Shown here: positions 31,798 through 40,689 of the stretch, in pieces
Layout: each line of letters begins with the position of its first letter
Numbering within the stretch: the first letter of the stretch is position 1
Assembly: GCF_023498005.1 (NCBI RefSeq)
Contig: NZ_CP097289.1
Span: 1,116,001-1,180,000 of the forward strand
Origin: Streptomyces durmitorensis
GTDB lineage: Bacteria; Actinomycetota; Actinomycetes; Streptomycetales; Streptomycetaceae
DNA: 64,000 nucleotides
Direction of reading: 5' to 3'
Made by a program: the position numbers and the translations under genes
Notes under the pieces: model-generated
Seen by the model: the letters and a program-made list of their open reading frames with translations, nothing else
Database searches by the model: none
Told to the model about the DNA's origin: nothing

Positions 31798-32799
31798 GTG
31801 GCAGCGACCCGGTTCTCCGTGCTCGACCGTTCCCGCACGCGCGAGGGGCACGACGCCCCCGAGGCCCTGCGCGACACCGTCCGCCTGGCCAAGGAGCTCG
31901 AAGAGCTCGGCTATCACCGTTTCTGGGTCTCCGAACATCACGCGGTGCCGGGCGTCGCGGGATCCGCGCCGACCGTCCTCGCCTCCGCCGTCGCCGCCGC
32001 GACGCGCACCATCCGGGTCGGCACGGGCGGCGTGATGCTGCCGAACCATCAACCCCTCATCGTCGCCGAGCAGTTCGGGGTCCTCGAAGCGCTCTTCCCC
32101 GGGCGCATCGACATGGGGCTCGGCCGCTCGGTGGGCTTCACCGACGGGGTGCGCAAGGCGCTCGGCCGCGACAAGCACGACGCGGAGGACTTCGCGGCGC
32201 AGCTCACCGAGCTCCTGGGCTGGTTCCGCGGCACGTCGGACACCGGAGCGCACGCGCGGCCCGCCGAGGGCCTGACCGTCCCCCCGTTCGTCCTGGCCAT
32301 CGGCGAGGGCGCCACCATCGCGGCACAGGCCGGGCTCCCGATGGTCATCGGCGACATCAGGAGCCGCGAGAAGATGCTCCGCGGCATCGAGCACTACCGC
32401 GCGTCGTTCCGGCCGTCGGAGTGGTCGAGCGAGCCGTACGTCGTCGTCTCGGGCACCATCGCCGTCGCCGGGACCCCCGAGGAGGCCCGCCGCCTGCTGA
32501 TACCGGAGGCCTGGTCGATGGCCTACTCACGCACCCACGGCACGTTCCCGCCTCTGCCCCCGGCCGAGCGCGTCGAGTCACCGGCGATGACGATGACCGA
32601 GAAGGAGCGCGGCTTCTACGCATCCGGTCTCGCCGGCCACATCCACGGCACGGAGGAGCAGGTGGCCGACGAGCTCGAGACGCTGATCAAGGAGAGCGGG
32701 GCCCAAGAAGTGCTGGTCACGACCAGTACGTACGACCGTGCGGGCCTCCTGGACTCCTTCCGGCGCCTGGCCCGGGTCGCGGGTCTGGCCACGACCTAG
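31798..32799 (+). CDS. LLM-class flavin-dependent oxidoreductase
   Basis: 333 aa, luciferase-like TIM barrel using FMNH2 or F420. N-terminal [13 protein letters not shown], then [54 protein letters not shown], and the C-terminal [16 protein letters not shown] and [20 protein letters not shown]. The family runs alkanal- and terpene-type oxidations; substrate unknown. GTG 31798 has GAAGGGA at 6 nt; an ATG at 31744 adds 18 residues without family resemblance. Confidence 0.9.
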   Translation: MAATRFSVLDRSRTREGHDAPEALRDTVRLAKELEELGYHRFWVSEHHAVPGVAGSAPTVLASAVAAATRTIRVGTGGVMLPNHQPLIVAEQFGVLEALFPGRIDMGLGRSVGFTDGVRKALGRDKHDAEDFAAQLTELLGWFRGTSDTGAHARPAEGLTVPPFVLAIGEGATIAAQAGLPMVIGDIRSREKMLRGIEHYRASFRPSEWSSEPYVVVSGTIAVAGTPEEARRLLIPEAWSMAYSRTHGTFPPLPPAERVESPAMTMTEKERGFYASGLAGHIHGTEEQVADELETLIKESGAQEVLVTTSTYDRAGLLDSFRRLARVAGLATT

Positions 32800-32838
32800 A
32801 ATCGTGGGGTTTGCCCCCGAGCCGCGTACGGAGTCCCC

Positions 32839-35184
32839 ATGCACAGCCCCCACGATCCGTTCGTACGTGTCCGGGGTGCCCGCGAGCACAACCTGCGGGA
32901 CGTCGACGTGGACATCCCGCGTGACGTCCTCGCGGTCTTCACCGGCGTCTCCGGCTCGGGGAAGTCCTCGCTCGCCTTCGGGACGATCTACGCGGAGGCC
33001 CAGCGCCGCTACTTCGAGTCCGTCGCCCCGTACGCCAGACGGCTGATCCACCAGGTGGGCGCGCCGAAGGTCGGCGAGATCACCGGCCTGCCCCCGGCGG
33101 TCTCGCTCCAGCAGCGGCGCTCGGCGCCCACGTCCCGCTCCTCGGTGGGCACGGTCACCAACCTCTCGAACTCGCTGCGGATGCTCTTCTCCCGCGCGGG
33201 CACCTACCCCGATGGCGCCGAGCGGCTCGACTCGGACGCCTTCTCGCCGAACACGGCCGCGGGGGCCTGCCCGCAGTGCCATGGCCTGGGCCGCGTCCAC
33301 CGCACGAGCGAGGAGCTCCTGGTCCCCGATCCGTCCCTCTCCATCCGCGAGGGCGCGATCGCCGCCTGGCCCGGCGCCTGGCAGGGCAAGAACCTCCGGG
33401 ACGTGCTCGACACCCTCGGCCACGACGTCGACCGTCCCTGGCGCGAGCTGCCGCGGACGGACCGGGAGTGGATCCTGTTCACGGACGAGCAGCCGGTGGT
33501 GACGGTGCATCCGGTGCGGGACGCGGGCCGCATCCAACGCCCGTACCAGGGCACGTACATGAGCGCCCGGCGCTATGTGATGAAGACGTTCTCGGACTCC
33601 AAGAGCCAGACGCTGCGCGCCAAGGCCGAACGGTTCCTGGCGAGCGCCGACTGCCCGGCGTGCGGCGGCAGCAGGCTGCGCCCGGAGGCGATGGCGGTCA
33701 CGTTCGCGGGCCGCACGATCGCCGACCTCGCCGCGCTGCCCCTGTCGGAACTGGCCAAGTGCCTGGAGAGCAGCTCGGGTTCGGAGGCGGCGCGGGTCCT
33801 GTCCGAGGATCTCCTCGGCCGCATCGCCACGATCACCGAGCTGGGCCTCGGCTATCTGAGCCCGGACCGCGCCACGCCCACCCTCTCCACGGGCGAGCTC
33901 CAACGGCTGCGCCTGGCGACCCAGTTGCGCTCCGGGCTCTTCGGTGTCGTGTACGTCCTTGACGAGCCGTCGGCCGGTCTGCACCCCGCGGACACGGAGT
34001 CCCTGCTCACCGTCCTCGACCGGCTCAAGGCCGCGGGCAACTCGGTCTTCGTCGTGGAGCACCATCTCGATGTCATGCGCCACGCGGACTGGCTCGTCGA
34101 CGTGGGTCCTGACGCCGGTGAGCACGGTGGCCAGGTGCTGCACAGCGGCCCGGTGCCGGACCTTCAGAGCGTCACGGGGTCCGCGACGGCCCGCTTCCTC
34201 TTCGGCCGCGAGCCCGCTCCTGTACGCCCGGTGCGCACCCCGAAGGGCTGGCTGAAGGTCGGCCCCGTGAGCCGGCACAACCTGCGCGACGTGACGGCCG
34301 AGTTCCCGCTCGGCGCCTTCACGGCGGTCACCGGCGTCTCCGGTTCGGGCAAGTCCACGCTCATCGGCGAGGTCACCGAGGACCTCGACGGCGTGGGGCG
34401 CCTCGTGTGCGTCGACCAGAAGCCGATCGGCCGCACGCCCCGCTCCAACCTGGCCACCTACACGGGCCTCTTCGACGTGGTGCGCAAGGTCTTCGCGGCC
34501 ACCGACGCGGCACGGACACGGGGCTACGGCGTGGGGCGCTTCTCGTTCAACGTCGCGGGCGGGCGCTGCGAGACCTGCCAGGGCGAGGGGTTCGTGAGCG
34601 TGGAGCTGCTCTTTTTGCCCAGTACGTACGCGCCGTGCCCCGACTGCGGGGGTGCGCGCTACAACCCCGAGACCCTCGAAGTGACGTACCACGGACGGAA
34701 CATCGCGGAGGTGCTCGACCTGACGGTGGAGGCGGCCGCGGAGTTCTTCGCGGACACCCCGGCCGTCGCCCGCAGCCTGCGGACCCTCCTGGACGTGGGT
34801 CTCGGCTATCTGCGCCTCGGCCAGCCGGCGACGGAGCTGTCGGGCGGCGAGGCCCAACGCATCAAGCTGGCAAGCGAGTTGCAGCGTGTCCGGCGCGGTC
34901 ACACGCTCTACCTCCTGGACGAGCCGACGACCGGACTCCACCCGGCCGACGTCGAGGTCCTGATGCGCCAGCTGCACGGACTGGTCGACGCGGGCCACTC
35001 GGTGGTGGTCGTCGAGCACGACATGGCGGTGGTGGCGGGCGCGGACTGGGTGATCGACCTGGGTCCCGGCGGCGGTGACGCGGGCGGTCGTGTGGTCGCC
35101 GCCGGGCCGCCCGCGGTGGTGGCGGGCACCGAGGGGAGCCGGACGGCGCCGTATCTGGCGCGGGCCACGGCCGAGGGCCGCTGA
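32839..35184 (+). CDS. Class II UvrA-like ABC ATPase
   Basis: 781 aa, shorter than UvrA (about 950-1000). Two ABC modules: Walker [10 protein letters not shown] (about 36) and GVSGSGKST (about 498); zinc modules [17 protein letters not shown] and [17 protein letters not shown]; signatures [15 protein letters not shown] in the first and [15 protein letters not shown] in the second half; VVEHDMAVV at the end. The UvrB-binding insert is short or absent, as in UvrA2 and DrrC-like proteins that give resistance to DNA-intercalating drugs. Note LSTGE instead of LSGGE in the first module. Confidence 0.92.
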   Translation: MHSPHDPFVRVRGAREHNLRDVDVDIPRDVLAVFTGVSGSGKSSLAFGTIYAEAQRRYFESVAPYARRLIHQVGAPKVGEITGLPPAVSLQQRRSAPTSRSSVGTVTNLSNSLRMLFSRAGTYPDGAERLDSDAFSPNTAAGACPQCHGLGRVHRTSEELLVPDPSLSIREGAIAAWPGAWQGKNLRDVLDTLGHDVDRPWRELPRTDREWILFTDEQPVVTVHPVRDAGRIQRPYQGTYMSARRYVMKTFSDSKSQTLRAKAERFLASADCPACGGSRLRPEAMAVTFAGRTIADLAALPLSELAKCLESSSGSEAARVLSEDLLGRIATITELGLGYLSPDRATPTLSTGELQRLRLATQLRSGLFGVVYVLDEPSAGLHPADTESLLTVLDRLKAAGNSVFVVEHHLDVMRHADWLVDVGPDAGEHGGQVLHSGPVPDLQSVTGSATARFLFGREPAPVRPVRTPKGWLKVGPVSRHNLRDVTAEFPLGAFTAVTGVSGSGKSTLIGEVTEDLDGVGRLVCVDQKPIGRTPRSNLATYTGLFDVVRKVFAATDAARTRGYGVGRFSFNVAGGRCETCQGEGFVSVELLFLPSTYAPCPDCGGARYNPETLEVTYHGRNIAEVLDLTVEAAAEFFADTPAVARSLRTLLDVGLGYLRLGQPATELSGGEAQRIKLASELQRVRRGHTLYLLDEPTTGLHPADVEVLMRQLHGLVDAGHSVVVVEHDMAVVAGADWVIDLGPGGGDAGGRVVAAGPPAVVAGTEGSRTAPYLARATAEGR

Positions 35185-35185
35185 G

Positions 35186-35201
35186 GTTGGTACACACCAA
35201 C
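35186..35201 (+). promoter_or_regulatory. GntR-type operator before the GH16 laminarinase gene
   Basis: Perfect 6-4-6 inverted repeat GTTGGT-ACAC-ACCAAC. It shares TTGGT-N4-ACCAA with the site at 25081-25094 and lies directly upstream of a -35-like TTGACG. Confidence 0.65.
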
Positions 35202-35204
35202 TCC

Positions 35205-35233
35205 TTGACGGCACCCGGGAGTCTGCCTTAAAT
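35205..35233 (+). promoter_or_regulatory. Housekeeping-type promoter of the GH16 gene
   Basis: TTGACG at 35205-35210, 17-nt spacer, TTAAAT at 35228-35233. The leader to ATG 35374 would be about 130 nt. It begins 4 bp after the inverted repeat at 35186-35201. Confidence 0.5.
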
Positions 35234-35373
35234 CAAGTACTGAACAAAGCGTCGGGGTTGATCGCTCGTCGCGTTCAGTTCTCGATGTCTGATTGTCATG
35301 CGCATGCCCTATCGATCAGGCGCATGCCTGAGCACTCGCCCCCCACCCCCTCGCCACCCCCACGTGAAGCGAT

Positions 35374-36249
35374 GTGATGACAGTGCACACCTCTTGGCGC
35401 CGCCGTGCGGCGCTCTCCACGGTCGCCCTGGCCTGCTGCGCCTCGGCCCTGGCCGGACTGCCCGCCGGAGCGTCGGCGGCCCCCTCCCCCACCGGTTCCA
35501 CGGCGGCCGCCGCCACGTTCACCGACGACTTCAACGGCGCCGCGGGCTCCGCGGTCGACGGCAGCAAGTGGCAGATCGAGACCGGCGACAACGTCAACAA
35601 CCACGAGCGGCAGTACTACACCTCGGGCAACAACAACGCCGCCCTCGACGGCCAGGGCAATCTGGTCATCACCGCCCGCAAGGAGAACCCCGGCAACTAC
35701 CAGTGCTGGTACGGCCGTTGTGAGTACACATCGGCCCGCCTGAACACCTCGGGCAAGTTCACCCAGACGTACGGCCACGTCGAGGCCCGGATGAAGGTGC
35801 CGCGCGGGCAGGGCATGTGGCCCGCGTTCTGGATCCTGGGCGCCGACATCGGCAACGTGGGCTGGCCCCAGAGCGGTGAGATCGACGTGATGGAGAACGT
35901 CGGCTTCGAACCGGGCACCGTCCACGGCACGCTGCACGGCCCCGGCTACTCGGGCTCGGGCGGCATCGGCGCGGGCTACACCCTGCCCGGCGGCGAGGCG
36001 TTCTCGGACAAGTTCCACACGTTCGCGGTGGACTGGTCACCGAACAAGGTCACGTGGTCCGTGGACGGCAACGTCTACCAGACCCGCACCCCGGCCGACC
36101 TGGGCGGCAAGCAGTGGGTCTTCGACAAGCCGTTCTTCCTGATCCTGAACCTCGCGGTCGGCGGCTACTGGCCCGGCGACCCGGACGGCAGCACGAGCTT
36201 CCCGCAACAGCTCGTCGTCGACTACGTCCACGTGACCACCAACAACTAG
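35374..36249 (+). CDS. Secreted GH16 endo-beta-1,3-glucanase (laminarinase-type)
   Basis: 291 aa. Sec signal peptide with a hydrophobic core STVALACCASALAGLPAG, cleavage near 36. The catalytic strand is GWPQSGEIDVMENVG with nucleophile Glu169 and acid/base Glu174 (ExDxxE, the laminarinase spacing). Other conserved parts: GHVEARMKVPRGQGMWPAFW and FHTFAVDWSPNKVTWSVDGN, and FFLILNLAVGGYWPGDP. It cleaves beta-1,3-glucans outside the cell. ATG ATG start. The operator-like repeat upstream ties it to the GntR/sugar-binding locus 9 kb away. Confidence 0.93.
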   Translation: MMTVHTSWRRRAALSTVALACCASALAGLPAGASAAPSPTGSTAAAATFTDDFNGAAGSAVDGSKWQIETGDNVNNHERQYYTSGNNNAALDGQGNLVITARKENPGNYQCWYGRCEYTSARLNTSGKFTQTYGHVEARMKVPRGQGMWPAFWILGADIGNVGWPQSGEIDVMENVGFEPGTVHGTLHGPGYSGSGGIGAGYTLPGGEAFSDKFHTFAVDWSPNKVTWSVDGNVYQTRTPADLGGKQWVFDKPFFLILNLAVGGYWPGDPDGSTSFPQQLVVDYVHVTTNN

Positions 36250-36271
36250 GCGGCACGCGCTGGTTCACCCG

Positions 36272-37819
36272 CTAGTTGAGGCGCGCCAGCGTGTGCGCGG
36301 CCTCGCGGGTCGCCGGATACAGGTCCAGGTAGAGCCCGTAGAGCTGGTCATAGACGGCCGAGGTGGTGGCATCGGGGGCGACCACCTCGACCGTCGGGTT
36401 CCAGTGCGCGATGTCGCCCGGTGCGGCGAGCCCGGCACCGACCGCCGCGAGGAAGGCGTCGCCGTACGCGGCACCGATGGTGTGGCGCGGCAGTTGCTGC
36501 TCGCGCCCGGTCACGTCGGAGACGATCCGGGTCCACAGCGCGCGGGCACCCCCGCCCACCGCGACCAGGCGTTCGGCGGATGCGCCCGCCTCGGTCATCG
36601 CGGCGAGATTGTGCCGGACGCCGTACGCGGTGGCCTCCAGGGCGGCCCGGTAGAGGTGGCCGCGGCCGTGCCGCAGCGTCAGTCCGTGGACCAGCCCCCG
36701 GGCGTCGGGGTCGAAGAGCGGGGTGCGCTCCCCCGCGAAGTACGGCAGCATCAGCAACCCCTCGGCGCCGGGCGGCAACGCCCCTGCCTCCGCTGTCAGT
36801 TGCTCGTACGAGGCGCCGGTGAGGTCACGCAGCCACCCGGTGACCGCACCCGACGTCGCCATCCCGGCGGCCAGGCAGTACGTGCCGGGGAACGCGCCCG
36901 CCGTGCCCCACAGATGCGGGCTGGTCAGCGGCTGAGGCAGGATGCCGACCAGGAACATCGTCGTGCCGTACATGAGCATCAGGTCGCCGGGGGCCGCGAC
37001 ACCGACACCGGCCGCCTCCGCCCAGGCGTCGACCGTGCCCGCGATGACGGGCGTGCCCGCGGGGAGCCCGGTCAGGGCCTCGGCCTCCGGGGTCACGGTC
37101 CCGACGACGTCGCAGGGCCAGGCCAGTTCGGGCCACTGGAGGCCCGGGGCGATCTCCTCGCAGCGCTCGTCGATCCACGACCGGGCGGCCAGGTCGTACA
37201 GCGGAGTGCACTGGCTCGCCGAGTGGTGATCGAGGACGTACCGACCGGTGAGGCGGTGCACGAGATACGAACTGGCCATGTACCAGCGGCGGGTGACCTC
37301 GTACGCCGCCGGTTCGTAGCGGCGCAGCCACTCCAACTTCGGGCCGATCGCCTGGCTGGTCAGGGGCGAGCCGCAACGGCGGATGATCTCGTCGGGGCCG
37401 TAGCGCTCGCTCTGTTCGGCGATCTCGGCTCCGGCCCGGGTGTCGACGCCGTACAGGATGGCCGGGCGGACCGGCGTGCCCTTCTCGTCGACGGGGAGCA
37501 GACAGGGCCCGATGCCGCTCACACCGACCGCGGCGAGCGAATCGCCCGCGGGCAGGGCGGCGAGCAACTCCCGTGCCAGGGAACGGAAATCGGTCCACCA
37601 CACGCCGTCCGCGTCGTGCTCGAACCAGCCGGGGTGCGGCGTGGACGTCGCGTGCTCGCGCTGCGCCTGGGCGACGAGCGTGCCGTCGGGGCGGACGAGG
37701 ACGCCCTTGGAGGAGGACGTCCCGATGTCGACGCCGAGCAGGAGACCGGTGCGGGGCGCGGTGGCGGAGGTCGCGGCCATCGGCGTCACGGCTGACGGGG
37801 GCATGCCTGTCGGGGTCAT
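36272..37819 (-). CDS. FGGY-family carbohydrate kinase
   Basis: 515 aa. N-terminal ATPase-fold half: LLLGVDIGTSSSKGVLVRPD, PGWFEHDADGVWWTDF and GVSGIGPCLLPVD. C-terminal half: PVIAGTVDAWAEAAGVGVAA, LMYGTTMFLVG, LPYFAGERTPLFDPDARG and the FGGY-like VAVGGGARALWTRIVSDVTG. It phosphorylates a pentulose, pentitol or similar sugar; the exact one cannot be read. Starts 2 bp after the stop of the upstream SDR, so the two form an operon for polyol or sugar oxidation and phosphorylation. Confidence 0.9.
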   Translation of the reverse strand: MTPTGMPPSAVTPMAATSATAPRTGLLLGVDIGTSSSKGVLVRPDGTLVAQAQREHATSTPHPGWFEHDADGVWWTDFRSLARELLAALPAGDSLAAVGVSGIGPCLLPVDEKGTPVRPAILYGVDTRAGAEIAEQSERYGPDEIIRRCGSPLTSQAIGPKLEWLRRYEPAAYEVTRRWYMASSYLVHRLTGRYVLDHHSASQCTPLYDLAARSWIDERCEEIAPGLQWPELAWPCDVVGTVTPEAEALTGLPAGTPVIAGTVDAWAEAAGVGVAAPGDLMLMYGTTMFLVGILPQPLTSPHLWGTAGAFPGTYCLAAGMATSGAVTGWLRDLTGASYEQLTAEAGALPPGAEGLLMLPYFAGERTPLFDPDARGLVHGLTLRHGRGHLYRAALEATAYGVRHNLAAMTEAGASAERLVAVGGGARALWTRIVSDVTGREQQLPRHTIGAAYGDAFLAAVGAGLAAPGDIAHWNPTVEVVAPDATTSAVYDQLYGLYLDLYPATREAAHTLARLN

Positions 37820-37821
37820 GG

Positions 37822-38616
37822 CTACGGAACGATCGAGTCGACGTAGCCGCCGTCGACCCGGATCGCCCCGCCCGTCGTGGCGGAGGCCAGCGGGGAGCTG
37901 AGGTAGACCACCATGTGCGCGATCTCCTCCGGCTCGATGAGCCGCTGGATCAGGGACTGCGGGCGGTGCTTGACCATGAACTCCCGCTGCGCCTCGTCCC
38001 AGGGCAGCGCGGAGTCGACCAGTTCGTACACGAAGTCCTCCACGCCGCCGGTGTGCGTGGGGCCCGCGATCACGGAGTTGACGGTCACGCCGGAGCCGGC
38101 GGCCTCCTTCGCGAAGCCCCGGGAGACCGCGAGGAGCGCGGTCTTCGACATGCCGTAGTGGATCATCTCGGCGGGGACGACGATCGCCGAGTCGCTGGCG
38201 ATGTTCTGGATCCGTCCCCAGGCGCGGTCCTTCATCCCGGGCAGGTAGTGCCGGATCATGCGGACGGCGGTCAGTACGTTGACCTCGAAGTAGCGGCGCC
38301 ATTCGTCGTCGCTGATGTCGAGGGCGGGCTCCGCGCCGAAGACGCCGAGGTTGTTGATGAGGATGTCCGCCTGCGGAACGGCCGCGAAGACCTGCGCGGC
38401 GCCTTCGTCGGTGGAGATGTCACCGGGCGCCGGGAGGAATTCGGCACCGCCGTGCTCCTCCTTCAGCCGCTCGACGGCCTTGTCGACGGAAGCGGCGGAC
38501 CGTCCGTTGACGGCCACCCGAGCACCCGCCCTGGCCAGGCCGACCGCGATGGCCGACCCGATTCCCTGGGTCGATCCGGTGACGAGGGCGGTCTTGCCGG
38601 AGAGATCGACGAGCAT
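37822..38616 (-). CDS. SDR-family oxidoreductase
   Basis: 264 aa. TGSTQGIGSAIAVGLARAGA (about 10-29, TGxxxGxG), NGRSAASVDKAVERL, INNLGVFG, catalytic NIASDSA (Ser) and YGMSKTALLAVSRGFAKEAA (Tyr/Lys), NSVIAGPTHTGGVEDFV and a C-terminal ATTGGAIRVDGGYV. The order is as in 3-oxoacyl-ACP-reductase-like SDRs; coupling to the sugar kinase 2 bp downstream suggests a polyol or sugar-acid substrate. A strong Shine-Dalgarno, GCAGGAGGTACGCAGC, precedes the ATG. Confidence 0.9.
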   Translation of the reverse strand: MLVDLSGKTALVTGSTQGIGSAIAVGLARAGARVAVNGRSAASVDKAVERLKEEHGGAEFLPAPGDISTDEGAAQVFAAVPQADILINNLGVFGAEPALDISDDEWRRYFEVNVLTAVRMIRHYLPGMKDRAWGRIQNIASDSAIVVPAEMIHYGMSKTALLAVSRGFAKEAAGSGVTVNSVIAGPTHTGGVEDFVYELVDSALPWDEAQREFMVKHRPQSLIQRLIEPEEIAHMVVYLSSPLASATTGGAIRVDGGYVDSIVP

Positions 38617-38694
38617 GCTGCGTACCTCCTGCTGCGGTGCGACTGGGTGGGCCATCGGGGCGTGGCCCGGCCTTGTCCCCCACGGTTCAGTAGA

Positions 38695-39609
38695 TCACCC
38701 CGCGGCTGGGCCATGCAGCTTCCGGTAGGCGGTCGGGGTCACTCCCACCTCTCTGCGGAAGATGGTCCGGAAGTTCGCGGCCGAGCCGAAGCCCGTCGCT
38801 CCGGCGATCTTCTCGACGGACCAGTCGGAGGTCTCAAGGAGGCGGCGCGCGCCGAGGATCCTCTGGAGGGCCACCCACTGCATCGGCGGCATCCCAGTCT
38901 CCCGCGCGAACCGCCGGATCAGGGTCCTGCGCGACAGGAGGCTGTGGTCGGCCAGCCGCTGCACGGTGATCGGCGAGCCGATGTTCTCCATCACCCATTC
39001 CCGCGTCGCCCGCAGGCTGTCGCGAGGAGGTGCGGGCGCCTCGGCGTACTGCGGCTCGTTCGCGCCACGGACGGAAGAGAAGACGACGTCCTTCGCCACG
39101 GCATCCGCGACCGCGGCGCCGAAATCGCTCTGGACGACATGGAGACACGCGTCGATCGCCGCGCCGCCGCCCGCCGACGTCAGGATCGGCCCGTCCTCGA
39201 CGAACAGCCGGTTCTCGACGACGTCGACGCGCGGGTGGGCCAGGCGGAGTTCATCGGTATGACGCCAGTGCGTCGTGGCCGACCTGCCGTCCAGGATGCC
39301 TGCGGCCGCGAGCGCGAACACACCTGTGCAGACGGCCACGACACGCGCGCCCCGGTCGACCGCGCTCCTCAGCACTCCGAGGTGCTCCTCCGGGACCGGG
39401 AGGTGCGGATCTGCGTAGCCGGGGACCACGACGACATCGGCGTGCTCCGCGTCGGCGAGCGACGCCGACCCGTCGCCCGCATCCCCGCACACCAGGACGC
39501 GATATCCCAGATGCCGCCCGAAGACATGCTCAGGGATGCTGACGTCCAGCGCGTAATAGCGCGGCATCGCCAGGACCGCGACAACCGTCTCGCCCTCTGT
39601 GGATCGCAC
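38695..39609 (-). CDS. GlxA-type AraC regulator with DJ-1/PfpI domain
   Basis: 304 aa. N-terminal PfpI-like domain (about 1-165): PRYYALDVSIPEHVFGRHLG, ADVVVVPGYADP, the nucleophile-elbow VVAVCTGVFALAAAGILDGR and TTHWRHTDEL. C-terminal AraC HTH pair: ITVQRLADHSLLSRRTLIRR and IAGATGFGSAANFRTIFRR, ending GVTPTAYRKLHG. The domain usually senses a small metabolite without enzymatic activity. GTG 39609 with AGAGGGAA upstream. Divergent from ridA; the upstream SDR/kinase operon is on the same strand. Confidence 0.9.
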   Translation of the reverse strand: MRSTEGETVVAVLAMPRYYALDVSIPEHVFGRHLGYRVLVCGDAGDGSASLADAEHADVVVVPGYADPHLPVPEEHLGVLRSAVDRGARVVAVCTGVFALAAAGILDGRSATTHWRHTDELRLAHPRVDVVENRLFVEDGPILTSAGGGAAIDACLHVVQSDFGAAVADAVAKDVVFSSVRGANEPQYAEAPAPPRDSLRATREWVMENIGSPITVQRLADHSLLSRRTLIRRFARETGMPPMQWVALQRILGARRLLETSDWSVEKIAGATGFGSAANFRTIFRREVGVTPTAYRKLHGPAAG

Positions 39610-39722
39610 CTGTTCCCTCTCATCCCTGCGCGCACCGGATGCCCGCCCCTGGCACGATCCTTGCCCTAAGTGGCACAGCCGAGCCTGGCCCACCCCTGAA
39701 CAGGCCCCATACCGTCGACACC

Positions 39723-40154
39723 ATGAGCAGCACACAGCAAGTCGAACGTTTCGGAGTCCCGTGGGAAGAGACCTACGGGTACGTGCAGGCGGTCCAACGC
39801 GGCGACACCATCTACCTCTCCGGCCAGGTGGCCCACAGCGGGACGGACGTCGTGGCACCTGCTCCGGTCAATGATGCCGGACTGGTCACGGACTTCTCCC
39901 TCATGGGCGAGCAGCTGCGCCAGTGCTATGCCAACGCGGCGGAACTCCTTCGGCGTTTCGGCGCATCGCTGGACGACGTCGTCGAAGAGGTCATCTACGC
40001 ACTCGACGTCGACGCGGCCGACGCCGCGGCGGGCCCGGTGCGCAAGGAAGCCTATGGTCGGCCGGACCCGCAGGTGGCGAGCACGATGATCGGCACTTCC
40101 CGGCTCGCCTTCCCCGAACTGCTGGTCGAGGTCAAGTTCGTAGCCCGGGTCTGA
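39723..40154 (+). CDS. RidA/YjgF-family enamine/imine deaminase
   Basis: 143 aa. Typical chain: FGVPWEETYGYVQAVQRGDT, IYLSGQVAHSG, QLRQCYANAAELLRRFGASL and DDVVEEVIYALDV, ending STMIGTSRLAFPELLVEVKF. The family arginine in the R-x-A-F-P-E/LLVE segment, which binds the substrate carboxylate, is present. It clears reactive 2-aminoacrylate-like intermediates or acts as a broad Rid member. Followed by a very strong terminator at 40168-40197. Confidence 0.92.
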   Translation: MSSTQQVERFGVPWEETYGYVQAVQRGDTIYLSGQVAHSGTDVVAPAPVNDAGLVTDFSLMGEQLRQCYANAAELLRRFGASLDDVVEEVIYALDVDAADAAAGPVRKEAYGRPDPQVASTMIGTSRLAFPELLVEVKFVARV

Positions 40155-40167
40155 GAATCAGAAAGGC

Positions 40168-40197
40168 GGGCCCCGGGGAGGCACAGCCCCGGGGCCC
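40168..40197. terminator. Bidirectional terminator between ridA and SRPBCC genes
   Basis: Perfect 11-bp inverted repeat GGGCCCCGGGG with an 8-nt loop between two convergent genes. Confidence 0.75.
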
Positions 40198-40205
40198 TTG
40201 GGTCA

Positions 40206-40622
40206 TCAAGCGGCCAGGGTCTGCTTCAGGGCGGCGAGGCCGTCGCTGAAGATGCCGTGGAACAGCGCGACGACCTCGTCGTCGCCGACCCCCACCGGTG
40301 TGAAGACGCCCGACCACTCCACGCGCGACGCGTCCTGGCCGGGCACCTCGTGCACCGTGAGGGTGGCCACGTAGTCGGTGGCGGGGAAGGGCGCCTTCAG
40401 GATCGAGTAGCTGTAGGTGCGCGCCTTGTCGTCGAAGGTCAGGAGGCGCTCGATGATGATGCCGCCGTCCTCGCTCGTCAGGCTGCGCACGCGACCGCCC
40501 TCGCTGGATTCGCTGGCAGGGATGAACGGAAGCCAGTCGGGCAGCGAGTCGAAGCCGCCGATGAGCTGCCAGACGCGGTCGGCCGGTACGGGGATCTCGA
40601 TCGACGCGGAGGTGGAAGCCAT
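40206..40622 (-). CDS. SRPBCC (START/Bet v 1-like) protein
   Basis: 138 aa. Polyketide-cyclase/dehydrase-type fold: ASIEIPVPADRVWQLIGGFD, LPDWLPFIPASES, GIIIERLLTFDDKARTYSY and ASRVEWSGVFTPVGVGDDEV. The domain encloses hydrophobic ligands; many members are uncharacterised. It lies about 65 bp downstream of the aldo/keto reductase, on the opposite side from ridA, and is probably in the minus-strand transcript of that gene. Confidence 0.87.
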   Translation of the reverse strand: MASTSASIEIPVPADRVWQLIGGFDSLPDWLPFIPASESSEGGRVRSLTSEDGGIIIERLLTFDDKARTYSYSILKAPFPATDYVATLTVHEVPGQDASRVEWSGVFTPVGVGDDEVVALFHGIFSDGLAALKQTLAA

Positions 40623-40689
40623 GGATTCTCCTTGAGACGTGAGGGGTGTACGGGTTTACGGGCAGCGGGAGTTGCCAGCTTCGAGCAGG

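Noticed and set aside
32578..35214. 878-codon minus-strand frame opposite the UvrA-like gene
   Set aside because: Antisense shadow; it has no family resemblance and the composition of a complement reading, while the plus-strand UvrA motifs are complete.
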